A stretch of DNA of 64,000 bases from Prunus persica (taxonomy: Eukaryota; Streptophyta; Magnoliopsida; Rosales; Rosaceae): assembly GCF_000346465.2 (NCBI RefSeq), contig NC_034012.1, positions 7,042,800 through 7,106,799 of the forward strand, given 5' to 3'. The position numbers were made by a program, and so were the translations under genes. Every line of letters begins with the position of its first letter. The stretch's first letter is position 1. The notes below the pieces were generated by a model. The model searched no databases, was not told the DNA's origin, and worked only from the letters and a program-made list of their open reading frames with translations. Shown here piece after piece: positions 48,183-59,106 of the stretch.

Positions 48183-48480
48183 ATGGACTGCGTCAGCTGT
48201 CAGCCGTCAGCCGTCAGGCAAATTGAATTCAGCATAGGCTTCTGTCCTAGAAATCAAATTTTTGGATGTGAATTTTCCATAAGAGGTGGTAATAAATAGG
48301 ATATAATCTGGTCAAACCAGTTTACTCTGATACAAACCAGAAGCAGAAGCATGTTTGGTGATAAAAACAGCTGACCGACCAAACAAGATAAGGCCAGAGA
48401 GCATAATTATGTCATGGTTTTTGTTTCTGTAATGTTGTATTTGTAGCTATTATTCTACATGCCCCGTTTGTCTCAGTCAG
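48183..48480 (-). pseudogene. Deletion relic of a MIK2-like LRR receptor kinase gene
   Basis: The left part (48183-48345) aligns with the sequence downstream of the intact receptor kinase (55610-55745: shared GGTGGTAATAAAT, then ACTGATACAAAC with one mismatch). The right part (48346-48480) aligns with its signal-peptide region and 5' leader (59005-59160: shared ATGTTTGGTGAT, ACAAGATAAGGC). The body of the gene, about 3.2 kb, is missing between them. This suggests that another copy of the kinase gene once stood here and was removed by deletion. Confidence 0.65.
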
Positions 48481-49349
48481 CTAATAACACCAACACCTTT
48501 TGTGACAGAACAGGTTAACAATAGTATGTAGAAGGTTGTCTCAATGATATTATAGACAAGATCATGCAGAATCCACTGATAAACAACTTGGTGCTTTCTA
48601 GGATAGTTGGGTTGTAGGTTGAATTATCAATCAATTTAGATCATGTTGTTTTTCATCAAGTTTATCACCCAAATCAGTTAATCTTTATGAGTCATTCACT
48701 TACACTAGTCAAGTGTGGAAAATCAATCATATAACTATCAAGCACAAAAGAACACACCAAAAAAAAAATTGCAAACGCACGGGCCAGACAACCCAGACTA
48801 GTCACACCACAAACCAACCAAACGAAAAAAGAAAAAGCAAAGTAAAGGAGCAAAAGAGGGATCAAACAGCCGACATGAATCATGAATCATGATAAAGGCC
48901 AACAATCCTGGGTAGTGAGAGCCGAAAGACACAGACGTTTTGCACAAGTGAGAGGAACACCCTCTCACTTTGTAACTCCATTGATCGAGTGCTTTTATTT
49001 TTTTAATTTAACGGTCTGCTATTTATAGGCCCTACCTATGTGGGGGCCACCTCTATTAAAGAGAAGTCCAGATCTCCAGTGCTATCGTCTCTCCACATCA
49101 ACCACCTAGGAGAGAGAAGGCCTAATGAATCTCTAGGTGTGAGGTTTTATCACAAAAGGCCTCAGTGTAATTAATAGTGGACAACCTATATTTGAACTAT
49201 AAATTATTGTTGTATTCTCCGATGTGAGACTTACACATCATAAAGTTCATATACATAAATAAGGTATTATATTCCCAATAGTGCACTTACCAAACACCGA
49301 AATGCAATTTAATACACATTCCCACGCTTCTAAACCTTGAATCATGTTA
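48481..49349. other. Intergenic, no feature recognised
   Basis: No gene, RNA or element with defined ends is visible. A GAACACCCTCTCACTTTG stretch near 48954 and the surrounding AT-rich sequence have no match elsewhere in the window that I can see. Confidence 0.45.
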
Positions 49350-49743
49350 GAGCATCCACAATCATGCTCTTTATTTTTTAGTTAAATTTTAGCTAAAAAC
49401 ACATAAAAGTTATTTTAGGAGCTCTTTATAAAATTTAAACTCCAATCATGCTCTCTAGTTTAGGGAATCATAATGCTATCTCTCTTTTTTAATTGGTCCA
49501 TCTCTATTAAAAAATCATATAAAAAATAATAAACATTAATTAGGTTTGAAATACTCATTACATAAAGCAGCATTAAATTATAGGGAGCCACTAGGAGTCC
49601 TTTCTCTCTCCTTAGATTTAGGAGCTCCTAGAGATTTCCCTATTTTAGGAGGTGGATAGAGAGCATGGTTGGAGTTGTATTTTTCCAAATCCTCCCTAAA
49701 ATTTGTCTAAGGAGGTGGTTTAGGGAGCCCATTGTGGATGCTC
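49350..49743. mobile_element. Tourist-like MITE (394 bp) with TTA target duplication
   Basis: Inverted ends GAGCATCCACAAT and ATTGTGGATGCTC are flanked by TTA (49347-49349 and 49744-49746). The inverted similarity extends inward (GGGAGC, GAGCATGAT). Its TIR begins GAGCATC as does the MITE at 11812, so the two belong to related PIF/Harbinger-dependent families. Confidence 0.88.
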
Positions 49744-49946
49744 TTAGGAATTATAATTAAAGTCTAAAACAAAAACAACAAAATTTCAAAAACAACCTAA
49801 AAAATAAAATGTTCTTTTGACCTTATCTCGTTCTCTTCAAAATGACGGGTTATGATCCCAATCGGAGCTTGAGGCCCAAACCTGCAACAACCAGTTCTGA
49901 TGACCTTGCGCGTGCATCGGTCCAATTGCCCCTCAATCTCCTCTGC

Positions 49947-50344
49947 CACTGGCAGACCTAGTAAGGCACAAGGAGGTGCAGCTGCACCTCCCCTTGCCGG
50001 AAAAATCATTGTAGGCTCTTCAAATTGCTCATTTGCTCAACTTATGTAAATAAGGAAGTATCCCCATTTGGATTCAAATAAAAATACTAGAAAATCAAAT
50101 TCCCACCAAATCAAAATATGAAAATTCGGTTTTAGTGCAAAATATGATTTAGGCTAAAAATGATAGCTCATTAAGTCAATATATACTTCATACTAAAATT
50201 CCATAAAATCAAGTTTTCTTATTTGATGTGTAAGAAATAAAAGCCGCCAAAAATTAGCTTTAGAAAATGATTATTTCGAAAAACCATTTTTCATACTTAG
50301 TCAATATTGCACCTCCGCTAAAAAAATTTCTGGATCCGCCAGTG
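49947..50344. mobile_element. Non-autonomous hAT-like element (398 bp)
   Basis: The left end CACTGGCAGACC and right end GGATCCGCCAGTG are imperfect inverted repeats. They are flanked by TCCTCTGC and TCCTTTGC, an 8-bp target duplication with one mismatch, the size made by hAT transposases. The interior has no ORF. About 255 bp of it (50060-50315) recurs at 61715-61975. Confidence 0.7.
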
Positions 50345-50652
50345 TCCTTTGCAAGCCGTTCTACATCAAATACTCTAAAATATAAAAATATATCTTCCAC
50401 CCATATTATCATAAGTGAATTAATAACAACTGTGTGACGATGTGATCGTCATACTTTCTCCTTTTGGCCCTCTCTTCATTTATTCACCTCTTATTAATTA
50501 AGACCTCCTTGGATACGTATATTGTATGATCATCCTGCAAAGAACACCACACAACAAAAACACATGTTTGGTACTTTTCCATATATTTCAAATGTCTAAG
50601 CAATTTGGTGAAAGACTCAATTCATCAATCGAAGTCGTTGAAGGATAAGATT
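50345..50652. other. Intergenic; fragment of kinase-gene downstream sequence (about 50515-50620)
   Basis: TACTTTTCCATAT and AAGCAATTTGGTG here match 55559-55600, downstream of the intact LRR receptor kinase. It appears to be another piece of the duplicated kinase neighbourhood, cut off by the LTR insertion that follows. The target pentamer AGATT is at 50648-50652. Confidence 0.5.
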
Positions 50653-50927
50653 TGTAACACCCCGACCCCCAAATTTAACCCTTATTTAAATTATTTAATT
50701 ATTTAAGAGAAATTACGAATTTACCCTTGAGATAAGGGCATTTTGGTCATATTCTTAACCGGAGAGAGTTTGGGGTAGTAACTAGTATTTTTGGATAGGT
50801 CGTACTGAGACGAGTTCATAGACACGTAGTGGGTTCGAATCGGAGTTGTAACAAGAGAGATATGGTCAAAAGAAACCCAGTGGCACAATCATAAATATTT
50901 CGAAATGAAATTTTTTATAAAAACTCA

Positions 50928-50981
<54 letters not shown>

Positions 50982-53145
50982 GAGCTCTCTCTCTCTCCCG
51001 TCGGTCTCTCTCTCTCTCCTCGTATCTCCGGCCACCGGCCGGGCTGCGAACGGGACCAGTGCCAAAAGGACCGGCTCGGCCTCGGCGTCACGACCCAGCC
51101 CTCCCCCGACATCGGCTGCCGCTCCAGCCGCTGGAAAATGGCGATTTTTGCCCGGTTGTCGCCCGAACTTCGCCGGCTCCGATCTCCCTCCTCCGGCCGC
51201 CATTTCTGGCGATCAAGGTATGGAAATTCATCCCTTCTGCATGCTCTAGCTGATGGTTGGGTAGGATTGGATCGATTCTTAGCGTAGCCAATTCGATTTT
51301 CGAATTGAAATTTCGGCCAGTTTTAGGAACGCAATTCTGGCCACTTCCGGTCAGTTTTTGGGGTAGGTCCAAGAACAAAAGTGGCTCCAAATAGGGTGTT
51401 ATACCTAGGGTAGGAGTTTGGAGCCGTAGTTTTGAGATTTTCCGGCGGCGCGTGGGCACTGTAAAAAAGTGGCACTATGTCTCAATGAGATCCTTAGGTT
51501 GTCACGAGTTCGTAGGATTTCGCGGATCTCAATTCGGACATCGTTTGACTACCGAACGGATATCGCCTATTGTGCGTTATCCGGGTTCAATAGGTTGGGA
51601 CCGTTGGATGGTCCCAAATTTAATATATGTTAATCTAGGTATTTCTAGGATCGTGTAGGAATTCACTGATTGTGAATCGGAGCCCCGGATGTTCCGAATA
51701 ATAATTTAAAGTTTATATTTTATATTAACCGTCAGATCGTGCGATCGTGAGCGATCCGACCGTCCGATTTGAACCAAACTTGCAGGACGAATGTTCTATA
51801 CCCTGTAAAACCCATAGGGACTTTCGGATCGGAAATTGGAGGTCGTAAGCTCCGCAGGTCCTTTTGACCAGGGTTAGGGTAGTTTGACCCTTGGTTGACC
51901 GTGATTCTCCTGGAGTAATCTCACCTTTCTAGGGGGGATTACCGGGTGCCAGACTATTGTGAAGGGTTACACAATATTAGAATTAATTTATATAATTATA
52001 ATTTTATATGTTTGTACAAGGGTACAAAAGAGTCTAGAATGTCAGTTTGGAGTGCTATACGCACTACCTTAGGTACCTGCCCGGATTTTGGTTACACTAC
52101 AAGTACCACCAAGTGAAAGTTAGGTCCCACGTGGCGTAGGTTATCCGGCGTGCGGACAGACCCCATACGTGGCGTTGGTTGTACCGGCGTATGGGGAGAT
52201 TTGTAATATGATGTTCAGGTCTCACGTGACGTAGGTTATCCGGCATTGAGACAGACCACATACGTGGCGTTGGTTGTACCGGCGTATGGGAAGATTATGT
52301 GATATTGTGTTGAGGTCGCACGTGGCGTAGGTTATCCGGCGTGTCGACAGACCCCATACGTGGCGTTGGTTGTATCGGCGTATGGGGAGATATGTGATAT
52401 GATGTGCAGGTCTCGTGTGGCGTAGGTTATCCGGCGTTGAGACAGACCCCATACGTGGCGTTGGTTGTACCGGCGTATGGGGAGATATTATGATAGTATG
52501 GCATGGTCGCATGTGGCGTAGGTTATCCGGCGTGTTGACAGACCCCATACGTGGCGTTGGTTGTACCGGCGTATGGGGAGATTATGTGAAATACAGATAA
52601 ATGAAATAAGGTATCGCCTAAGTGTGGAATTGAGATTTATGGAAGAACTACGTGTGGCTTGATCCCTCAAGGAGGGTACGTAGTCAGCCTAAGGTTATTA
52701 GGTGCAGCCGCAGACTAAATGTTAGTCTTATAGAGATTAGTTCGGACCTTGTTGTTGGTCCTGAAATTGAAGTGAAAATGTGATTGTGTTAGGAGGCTAA
52801 AACCTTGCATGTTGAAATTTAACAGTCCTAGTTTATATTTTGAATTTATTGTTTGCCTTGCTTAAGGCGTGAATTGATTGGCTAGCATGCTTGGTAGTTG
52901 AGAATTTTAGGAAGGCCATTTATGTGGATTGCATGAAATTATATTGTGCATGCTGCCCGTTGGGAATATTAAATGTGTTTTTATGAAGGTTAAAATTTTG
53001 GGAAATGTCCAATTTTTAGGGGAGACTTTGCCGAAATTTCGGCAGGAAGTCTCGATCTTTAGTAAGTGGGCCTGACATCGAGGTGATGTCAGGAATTCTA
53101 AAAGGTTCGCCTCGGGTTTCGAAAAATTCGGGACGGGTCCTTTCA
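50653..53145. mobile_element. Solo LTR, copy B (2493 bp) with perfect target duplication
   Basis: It starts TGTAACACCCCGAC and ends CCTTTCA, and the pentamer AGATT flanks both sides (50648-50652 and 53146-53150). With no internal region and no second LTR this is a bona fide solo LTR, made by recombination between the two LTRs of a former element. It matches copy A throughout, including the TATA box (50916-50923), a CT tract, the GATCAAGGTATGG donor-like word near 51213-51225, and the hairpin array. Short ORFs on both strands are not supported as genes. Confidence 0.92.
52123..52585. repeat. Five-unit hairpin tandem array in solo LTR copy B
   Basis: Units of 95-96 bp carry left arms at 52161, 52256, 52352, 52447 and 52543 and right arms at 52188, 52283, 52379, 52474 and 52570. 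Four are perfect 9-bp pairs. Unit 2 reads CCACATACG with CGTATGGGA, so it has lost two pairs. By unit order and linkers, copy B lacks one unit that copy A has. Confidence 0.95.
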
Positions 53146-53389
53146 AGATTGTTACCAACTTGTAGAGTGGAACATATTCATAACGCCTTAAAACCAATTT
53201 AATGTGCCTAGAATTTAATATAAAAATAGAATATAATAGTGAGTCTGAGTGATTATACAACTAATAGTATCGAGATCTTTTATGATAAAATAATTTAATA
53301 AATAAGAGGTTTTCTCATTCATATATAGATAGATTAGAATTTAGGCACGATCCACTACCACTCGTAATAAATAAACAACTTGGTGTGCT

Positions 53390-54246
53390 CAGGGACGGAT
53401 CCACAGAGGAGCAAGGGTGGTCAATTGACCCCTGCAACTCCAGAATCCGCCACTAGAGGAAGAAAAATTGACCCCTGCAATGGCTGGATGGCTGGGCAAT
53501 TCATGCCCGCCATCTGTTCGAGGAAATGCCTCAAAGGGTTGCAGCAACTTCAACTTCAGCACAGCAAGAAGGAGTGCACGCAGAGCGCTTCCTTTTTTTC
53601 GTCCAAAAGTCCCTCTTCCTAAAGTGGATATCAGCTTCTTGCTCTTTGCAAAGGGTGGTTTGGGAGAACAGTGTCATTGGGAAAATCAAAGCTTTGCCAT
53701 CGAATTTTACCATGTGCATCTTTCAGAACAAGGTTGACAGAATTCAAAAGCTCTGCTCTCTCAACATCAAGGCTACTGGAGTTGGTGCTGGTCTGCCAGA
53801 CAGTTGCGCCATCCACATCGGTCTCAAGACCAATGAGCCATCTTTTCGAAGCGAAACTCTGGCGCCAAGGCTATTGACAGTTTTGTCTCTGTTAGCCATC
53901 CAAACAACTGTTCTGCTTTTAGAGTTTGTGAACCCACATGTGAAAGACTCATCTGGGGAAGTTACTTGATTTAATATGTGTTTTCTCAATTGTTTTCTCA
54001 ATGAATTATATATGAATGATAATTTATCGTTTTATTTTTATGGGATGAATATTGATGTTTTTCTTGATTAGTTGTTGAGGTTTTTTATTTTATTTTTTTC
54101 CAAGGATGTTTAATTTTGTTTTGTTACCTTTAGTTTGAATAAAGGATTTCTTAATAATAAAAATATTTATGGGTATATTTTGTAGAAATTTTTTTTAACC
54201 TTTTAAAAGTTGACCCCCGGAGGAAAAATTCCTGGATCCGTCCCTG
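53390..54246. mobile_element. hAT element (857 bp) carrying a captured receptor-kinase gene fragment
   Basis: Perfect 14-bp inverted ends, CAGGGACGGATCCA (53390-53403) and its complement (54233-54246), are flanked by a perfect 8-bp duplication GGTGTGCT (53382-53389 and 54247-54254). These are the hallmarks of hAT insertion. Instead of a transposase the element holds a G-type lectin receptor kinase fragment in minus orientation. This matches the definition of a Pack-TYPE transposon. Confidence 0.88.
53610..53960 (-). pseudogene. Captured B-lectin segment of a G-type lectin S-receptor-like kinase
   Basis: On the minus strand one frame reads SPDESFTCGF, then TVVWMANRDKTVN and VSLRKDGSLVL. After a one-base shift near 53828 it continues VERAELLNS, NLVLKDAHGK, WQSFDFPNDTVLPN, and then a segment ending STLGRGTF. 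VVW-ANRD, LV-GNLVL-like and WQSFD-PTD are the signature blocks of the bulb-lectin domain of S-locus-type receptor kinases. About 15 residues after CGF are missing compared with the family. No signal peptide, S-locus glycoprotein domain or kinase is present. It is a non-functional fragment carried by the hAT element. Confidence 0.85.
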
Positions 54247-54254
54247 GGTGTGCT

Positions 54255-54823
54255 GTTTAGGTTTGGTTGTTCTTGTTTGTTCGTTGTGGGAAACACGCAA
54301 GGATCTATCTTTCTATTATATGTTTGACACGCAAGGTTCATATTCTTCATCTTCATAAACACCTTTTTCTTTTTTGTACCTTTATCTTTTGCTTTTTATA
54401 TTTTTATCTCCTTCTTTGAAACGTGAAAAGACATATTTCTATCTCTAGAGGTCAATTGGACCTAATTCAACTCAAGAATTAAAGTTAAAATAAGGACAAT
54501 ATCTTTGCATGATTTGGACAGATGGTGGACTCCTATTTGACAGTCGGCACAAGATAAATAACTGTTATTAGTCATAAAACCGTATGATAATATGGGTATA
54601 AAAAGAGTTGTTTTTAAAAGAGAGTTGCTTTTCAAAGTTACTTTCAAAATAAACGGAGACATGCAACGCCTTTAAAACGTGCAAAGACCTTGACTTTAGT
54701 TTTGTTTCACGAACGGTACAACTTATATGGTGTTTACTGGCATTTTATAATGTAGGTGTGGGTGTGGGATTGGTGAAGGAGGACCGAAAACTTATACCTG
54801 GGACCTGGCTGGCTATCGTAAAA
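54255..54823. other. Intergenic; upstream region of peptide gene 1
   Basis: From about 54655 the sequence resembles 60400-60620, upstream of the second peptide copy (shared GCAAAGACCTTGACTT). This marks a duplicated block that includes the promoter. Nothing else is recognised. Confidence 0.45.
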
Positions 54824-54942
54824 ATGGTTCTAAAGACCAACGCTGTTTACATAAGTCTCTTAGTCCTATTGCTGCTGTTCTCATCCAAAGTATTGTTTGT
54901 CCGAGTTTCCCATTTTTCAGAAACCAGTTTAGTCTCTGTCTC

Positions 54943-55001
<59 letters not shown>

Positions 55002-55316
55002 AATTGTATTCGCCTATTTCTTTGATCACAATTAGATAATTAGCTTTTTGGAAGGAGGATATTTGAATAGAGACTAAAAATAGTTTGCCAAGTGGGGCTC
55101 ACAAGGGGTCGTCAATTGTTGAGCATGATTGGTTATTAATCAAGTTTTTTATTGTCATTGCAGAAGAGAAGAACGGTTAGGGAGTTTATGAAGATGAAGA
55201 ATATTAACCTGGCAGAGAAAATAAACCCAAATGTAAAGCCACCTAGTGCAAGTCCTAGTAAAGGCAAGCCAGTGCCACCATGTCAGCCCAGGGCCAGGGG
55301 TTGTCGCGGCGGGTAA
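54824..55316 (+). CDS. Candidate small secreted peptide precursor, two exons (copy 1)
   Basis: Exon 1 starts at 54824 (MVLKTNAVYISLLVL...), a basic start followed by a strongly hydrophobic stretch and FSSK, a good signal peptide. A TC then TA microsatellite follows in the probable intron. A TTGCAG acceptor at 55163 opens exon 2 (55164-55316). Exon 2 has 50 codons and a TAA, is rich in Lys, Arg and Pro (VREFMKMKN, SPSKGKPVPPCQ) and ends with two cysteines six residues apart (CQPRARGC). Phase-0 donors are possible at 54932 or 54938 but are weak, so the junction is unsure. The exon 1 frame is conserved in copy 2 at 60625, including MVxxxxxxxSL, LLFSSK and RVSHxSxTSL. I do not recognise the family. 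A phytocytokine-type precursor is the natural guess, since an LRR receptor kinase stands next to it. Confidence 0.45.
54947..55001. repeat. (CT)n(TA)n microsatellite
   Basis: A CT run passes directly into a TA run within the presumed intron of peptide gene 1. Copy 2 has a TA run at the matching place (60741-60763). Confidence 0.92.
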
Positions 55317-56005
55317 GTTTCAGGCTGGGGCCAGTCTTTCTCGAAATTGGAAACATTTGCAGGCCGGCCCAGACTGAACTAGGAGTAGAATACTAAAGCG
55401 GAGGGGCGGAGTTCTTGAACGTTTAGAGTGGACCACACCTGACCCTTCTCAAATTTGGCATATCTTATAGTTATCCCTATGGTTGTTCTGCTTCTCTTTT
55501 CTTTATTGGCCATGGCTATTTTACTTATTGTACGATCATGCCAAGAACACATGTTGGAGTACTTTTCCATATTCCAATTAAATGTCCAAGCAATTTGGTG
55601 TTGGACTGAGCCAGCTGCGTCTGGCAAATTATAAATTCAGCACAAGCTTTTAGTCCAAGAAATTAAAATTTAGGCAGTGAATTTTCCGAGAGGTGGTAAT
55701 AAATGGGATAATATGGCAAAACCATTTTACACTGATACAAACGACAACTCAGTAGTTGGATGATGTTGATAATTTAGGAAACACAAACGACAAGAGATAG
55801 AGAGCTTTTGTTGAACTGAAGTAAATTCTCATTGACAGCTTAAATAACACGTACAAAATAACTGACTGAGATAAAGAAGGAACAACTAAATAATTTCTAA
55901 CAAATGAAAGGATAGTTGACAAAACATGCTGAAGTTCATATGAAATACAGTATGTTTAAACACGCGGATGGTCTTTTTGTTCAAAACTCATCTGTCACAC
56001 GCAAT
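55317..56005. other. Intergenic; 3' flank of the LRR receptor kinase
   Basis: The stretch 55525-55745 is the reference for two dispersed relics at 48183-48345 and 50515-50620. No separate gene is visible. Confidence 0.5.
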
Positions 56006-59000
56006 TCAGATCTTAATGAGTTGTTCAAGTGTAGTATCGTCTGGTCCTCTACAGGAAGAAGCCGTTTGGAACGATAACACCTGACAAACCATGTGCATTG
56101 TTGGCCTGGATTGTGGATGGGAATGTCTGCATGCAATTGATAGCCTTGCAATGGTTACGAGTTCATCTAGAACTTGAGGCGTTGGAGGGGGAAGGCGTTG
56201 GTCCAGTACATCCTTGAGCAATATGTTTGCATAGGTGGTGGATGGAAACGAAAAGGAGGAGACAAAATCGCCTAGCTGCTTTCCCAAAATCAATTCCAGT
56301 GCCAGCACTCCAAAGCTATAAACATCACATTTCTCTGTTACCTTCCTTGTGTAAGCCAGCTCTGCATACAAATGAAAGAAGAGCAAATCATCGATATAGT
56401 TATATCTAGACTTAATATTAATAATTTTTTATAATGAAAAGTTCCTTATTTCAGTATTTTACCTGGTGCTACATATCCATATGTGCCTGCAAGAGCAGTC
56501 CAATTCGACGAGTCTGGATTCAAAAGCTTAGCAGTGCCGAAGTCAGAAACACAAGGCTCATAGTCACAGTGCAGCAAAATGTTGCTGCTTGTTATGTCTC
56601 GATGCACAATTGGTGGTGAGCAATCATGATGCATATAACACAACGCATGAGCAACACCTTTTACAATTCTCACCCTTGTGCTCCAGTCCAATTGTTTAGC
56701 TTCATTCTCGTTGCTCAAGATTGCAGCCAAGCTACCTGTTTCCAAATACTCATAGACCAAAAACGAGTGATGGGCACTTGAACAAAAGCCAAGAAACTTC
56801 ACAATGTTTCGGTGTCGTATCTGAGTTAAGGCCCTTATTTCATTAAGGAACTCCTTCCGAGATGCCTCCTCACCATCAAGTGTTTGATGGAATTTCTTCA
56901 CTGCAACAATGCTGCCTGACGGGAGCTTTGCCTTGTAGACGCTTCCCTGTCCTCCCTTCCCGATGCAATGAACGACATCAAAACCATTGGTTGCTTCCAT
57001 GATTTCTCCATACATTTTTCTTCCGTCAAAATTAGATATTGAGAAAAAGCTTTCATGCATATTGCTTTGTTCGATTTCCTGTTCTTGCTTTCTTCTACTT
57101 CTTCTTCTTCCAATCAAAACAAATGCCAGGAAAGAAAGTAAAAGTGTTCCCAAGATAGGGAAAATGATTAAGAACGCCTTCTTTGAGGTATGCTTATGCT
57201 CCACAGAATGATTGCAGGGTTTTAGTCCTCCAACGTTGCCACACAATCCGTTATTCCCTTCCATTCGAGCATTTTGAAATGCTTTATTGTTGGGGATTGG
57301 ACCCTGCAGTTGATTGTAGGATATGTCGATGTCATTCAAGCCATGCATTTCATCAAAACTTGTTGGAATGAGACCGGTAAGATTATTGTGGGAAAGATTC
57401 AACGTCTCCAAGCTTTGCAAACCGCTCATTTCTGATGGTATCTTACCCTCAAATGAGTTGTGACTTAGATCAAGTTGAGACATATGAACTAACTTCCCCA
57501 ACTGAAACGGAATTTCTTGACTGAACTTGTTATTGCTCAAATTCAAATAGTGTAATTTGAGCAAGTCACCAAAAATGCCTGGAATTGACTCGTTGAATTT
57601 GTTGGTGGACAAGTCAAGATATTCAATATCAATCAACGATCCAAATTCTGAGGGTATAGGACCCCAAAGTTGATTGCCATTCAACATCAAATTCACCAAA
57701 GAAGTCAATCTCCCAAAGTTCTTTGGGATCACCCCGACTAAACTATTGGAAGAAAGATCGAGTTCATGAATTTGGGTTGCATGGCTAATCTCAGGTGGTA
57801 TACTACCAGTAAGCTTATTCCCCGCAATTCGTAGGGTTTCTAATTGTGGACACTGTTCCCAGAGGTGTGAGATCTCACCATGCAAGTTATTGTGGCTTAG
57901 GTCAATGAATCTAAGATTTGGATAGGCACCAAAGTCATCAGATATATTGCCTGTCAGTTGGTTCCCTTCAAGACGAAGTCTCACTAAGCTCTTGCAAGTT
58001 TTCAAGCTTTTGGGGATTGAACCTATCAAGTGGTTGTTTTGTGCTGTAAAGTTTTCTAGGTATCCGCCTCCGCAAATATTTTGGGGCAAATAACCAGAAA
58101 AGTTGTTAGCTTCTAATTGCAGCACAGCCAACTTCTTGAGATTCTCCATCTCTTGGGGGATGGAGCCAGAAAGTTGGTTATCGCGTAGGAATAAGATTTC
58201 TAGGTTGCTCAAGTCACCAAGTGAAGAGGGGATGGAACCATTTAGATGATTCTCGCTCAACTGTAGATCCACAAGAGATTTTAAGTTCCCTATCTCTTTT
58301 GGAATTACGCCGGAAAGCTTATTTTCGTAGACATAGAGAAGGGTAAGGTTTGTTAGATTACCTAAAGATGTCGGGATTGAACCAGATAGATTGTTCTTAT
58401 AAATGCCTAGTTTCACTAGAGACTTCAAATTTCCAATTTCGGAAGGGATAGAACCAGAAAGTTGATTTTTGAACAAGTACATCATGGTCAGGTCTTTTAA
58501 TTTTCCAAAATCTGGAGGAATGGGACCTGTTAAATTGTTTTTTTGCAGACAAAGCTCATTAAGAAACTTGAGCTGGCTGATTTCTTGAGGGATTGAGCCA
58601 TTTAATTGATTCTCATTTAGGTGCAGGACTTGAAGACTATTTAGAAGACCAATTTCTGGTGGGATTTTCCCAGACAACTGATTATGAGAAAGGTCAAGAT
58701 AGATGAGTCTAGAGAGGGAACTGATCTGAGATGGGATGGCACCAAAGAGTTGGTTCAAGCTGAGGTCAACATATTCGAGATTAGGGAGGGACAGGAATGG
58801 AAATTCATATAGCGTACCTTGTATCCCAGAATTGGTGAGGTTGACCCTGTTGACACTTGCAGCAGTGTTGCATGAAACACCAGTCCAAACGTTGCATGGG
58901 TTTGTATTTACTTTTGGATAGTAAGCCCATGAGGTCAGATTATTTTTGGTTTCATTTTGAAAGCTAGCTTTCCATTTGAGAAGAGCCTCGGCCTCAGAAG

Positions 59001-59106
59001 AAGTAGCAGAAGCAAAAGCAATGTTTGGTGATGAGAACAGCTGGACATACAAGATAAGGCAAGCTAGACCGCAGAATAAATTTGTCATTGTTTTTTGTTT
59101 CTTCAT
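56006..59106 (-). CDS. LRR receptor-like kinase, MIK2-like
   Basis: This plasma-membrane receptor kinase senses an extracellular ligand and signals through a cytosolic Ser/Thr kinase. Two exons, 56463-59106 and 56006-56361, join in phase (GTYGYVAP|ELAYTRK) to 999 aa. The order is: signal peptide (about 1-33); LRRNT_2 domain with the NPCNVWTGVSCN cysteine pair; more than 20 plant-type LRRs (LxxNxLSGxIPxxIGxL) to about residue 600; a cysteine pair closing them (GLCGNVGGLKPC); one membrane segment (about 642-665); a basic stop-transfer RRRSRRKQ; and the kinase. The kinase has P-loop GKGGQGSVYKA (about 714), VAVKK, HRD (about 829, HRDITSSN), DFG (about 853) and APE. All catalytic residues are present, so it should be active. 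Length and intron position fit the MDIS1-interacting receptor kinase 2 group. The ligand is unknown. Confidence 0.94.
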
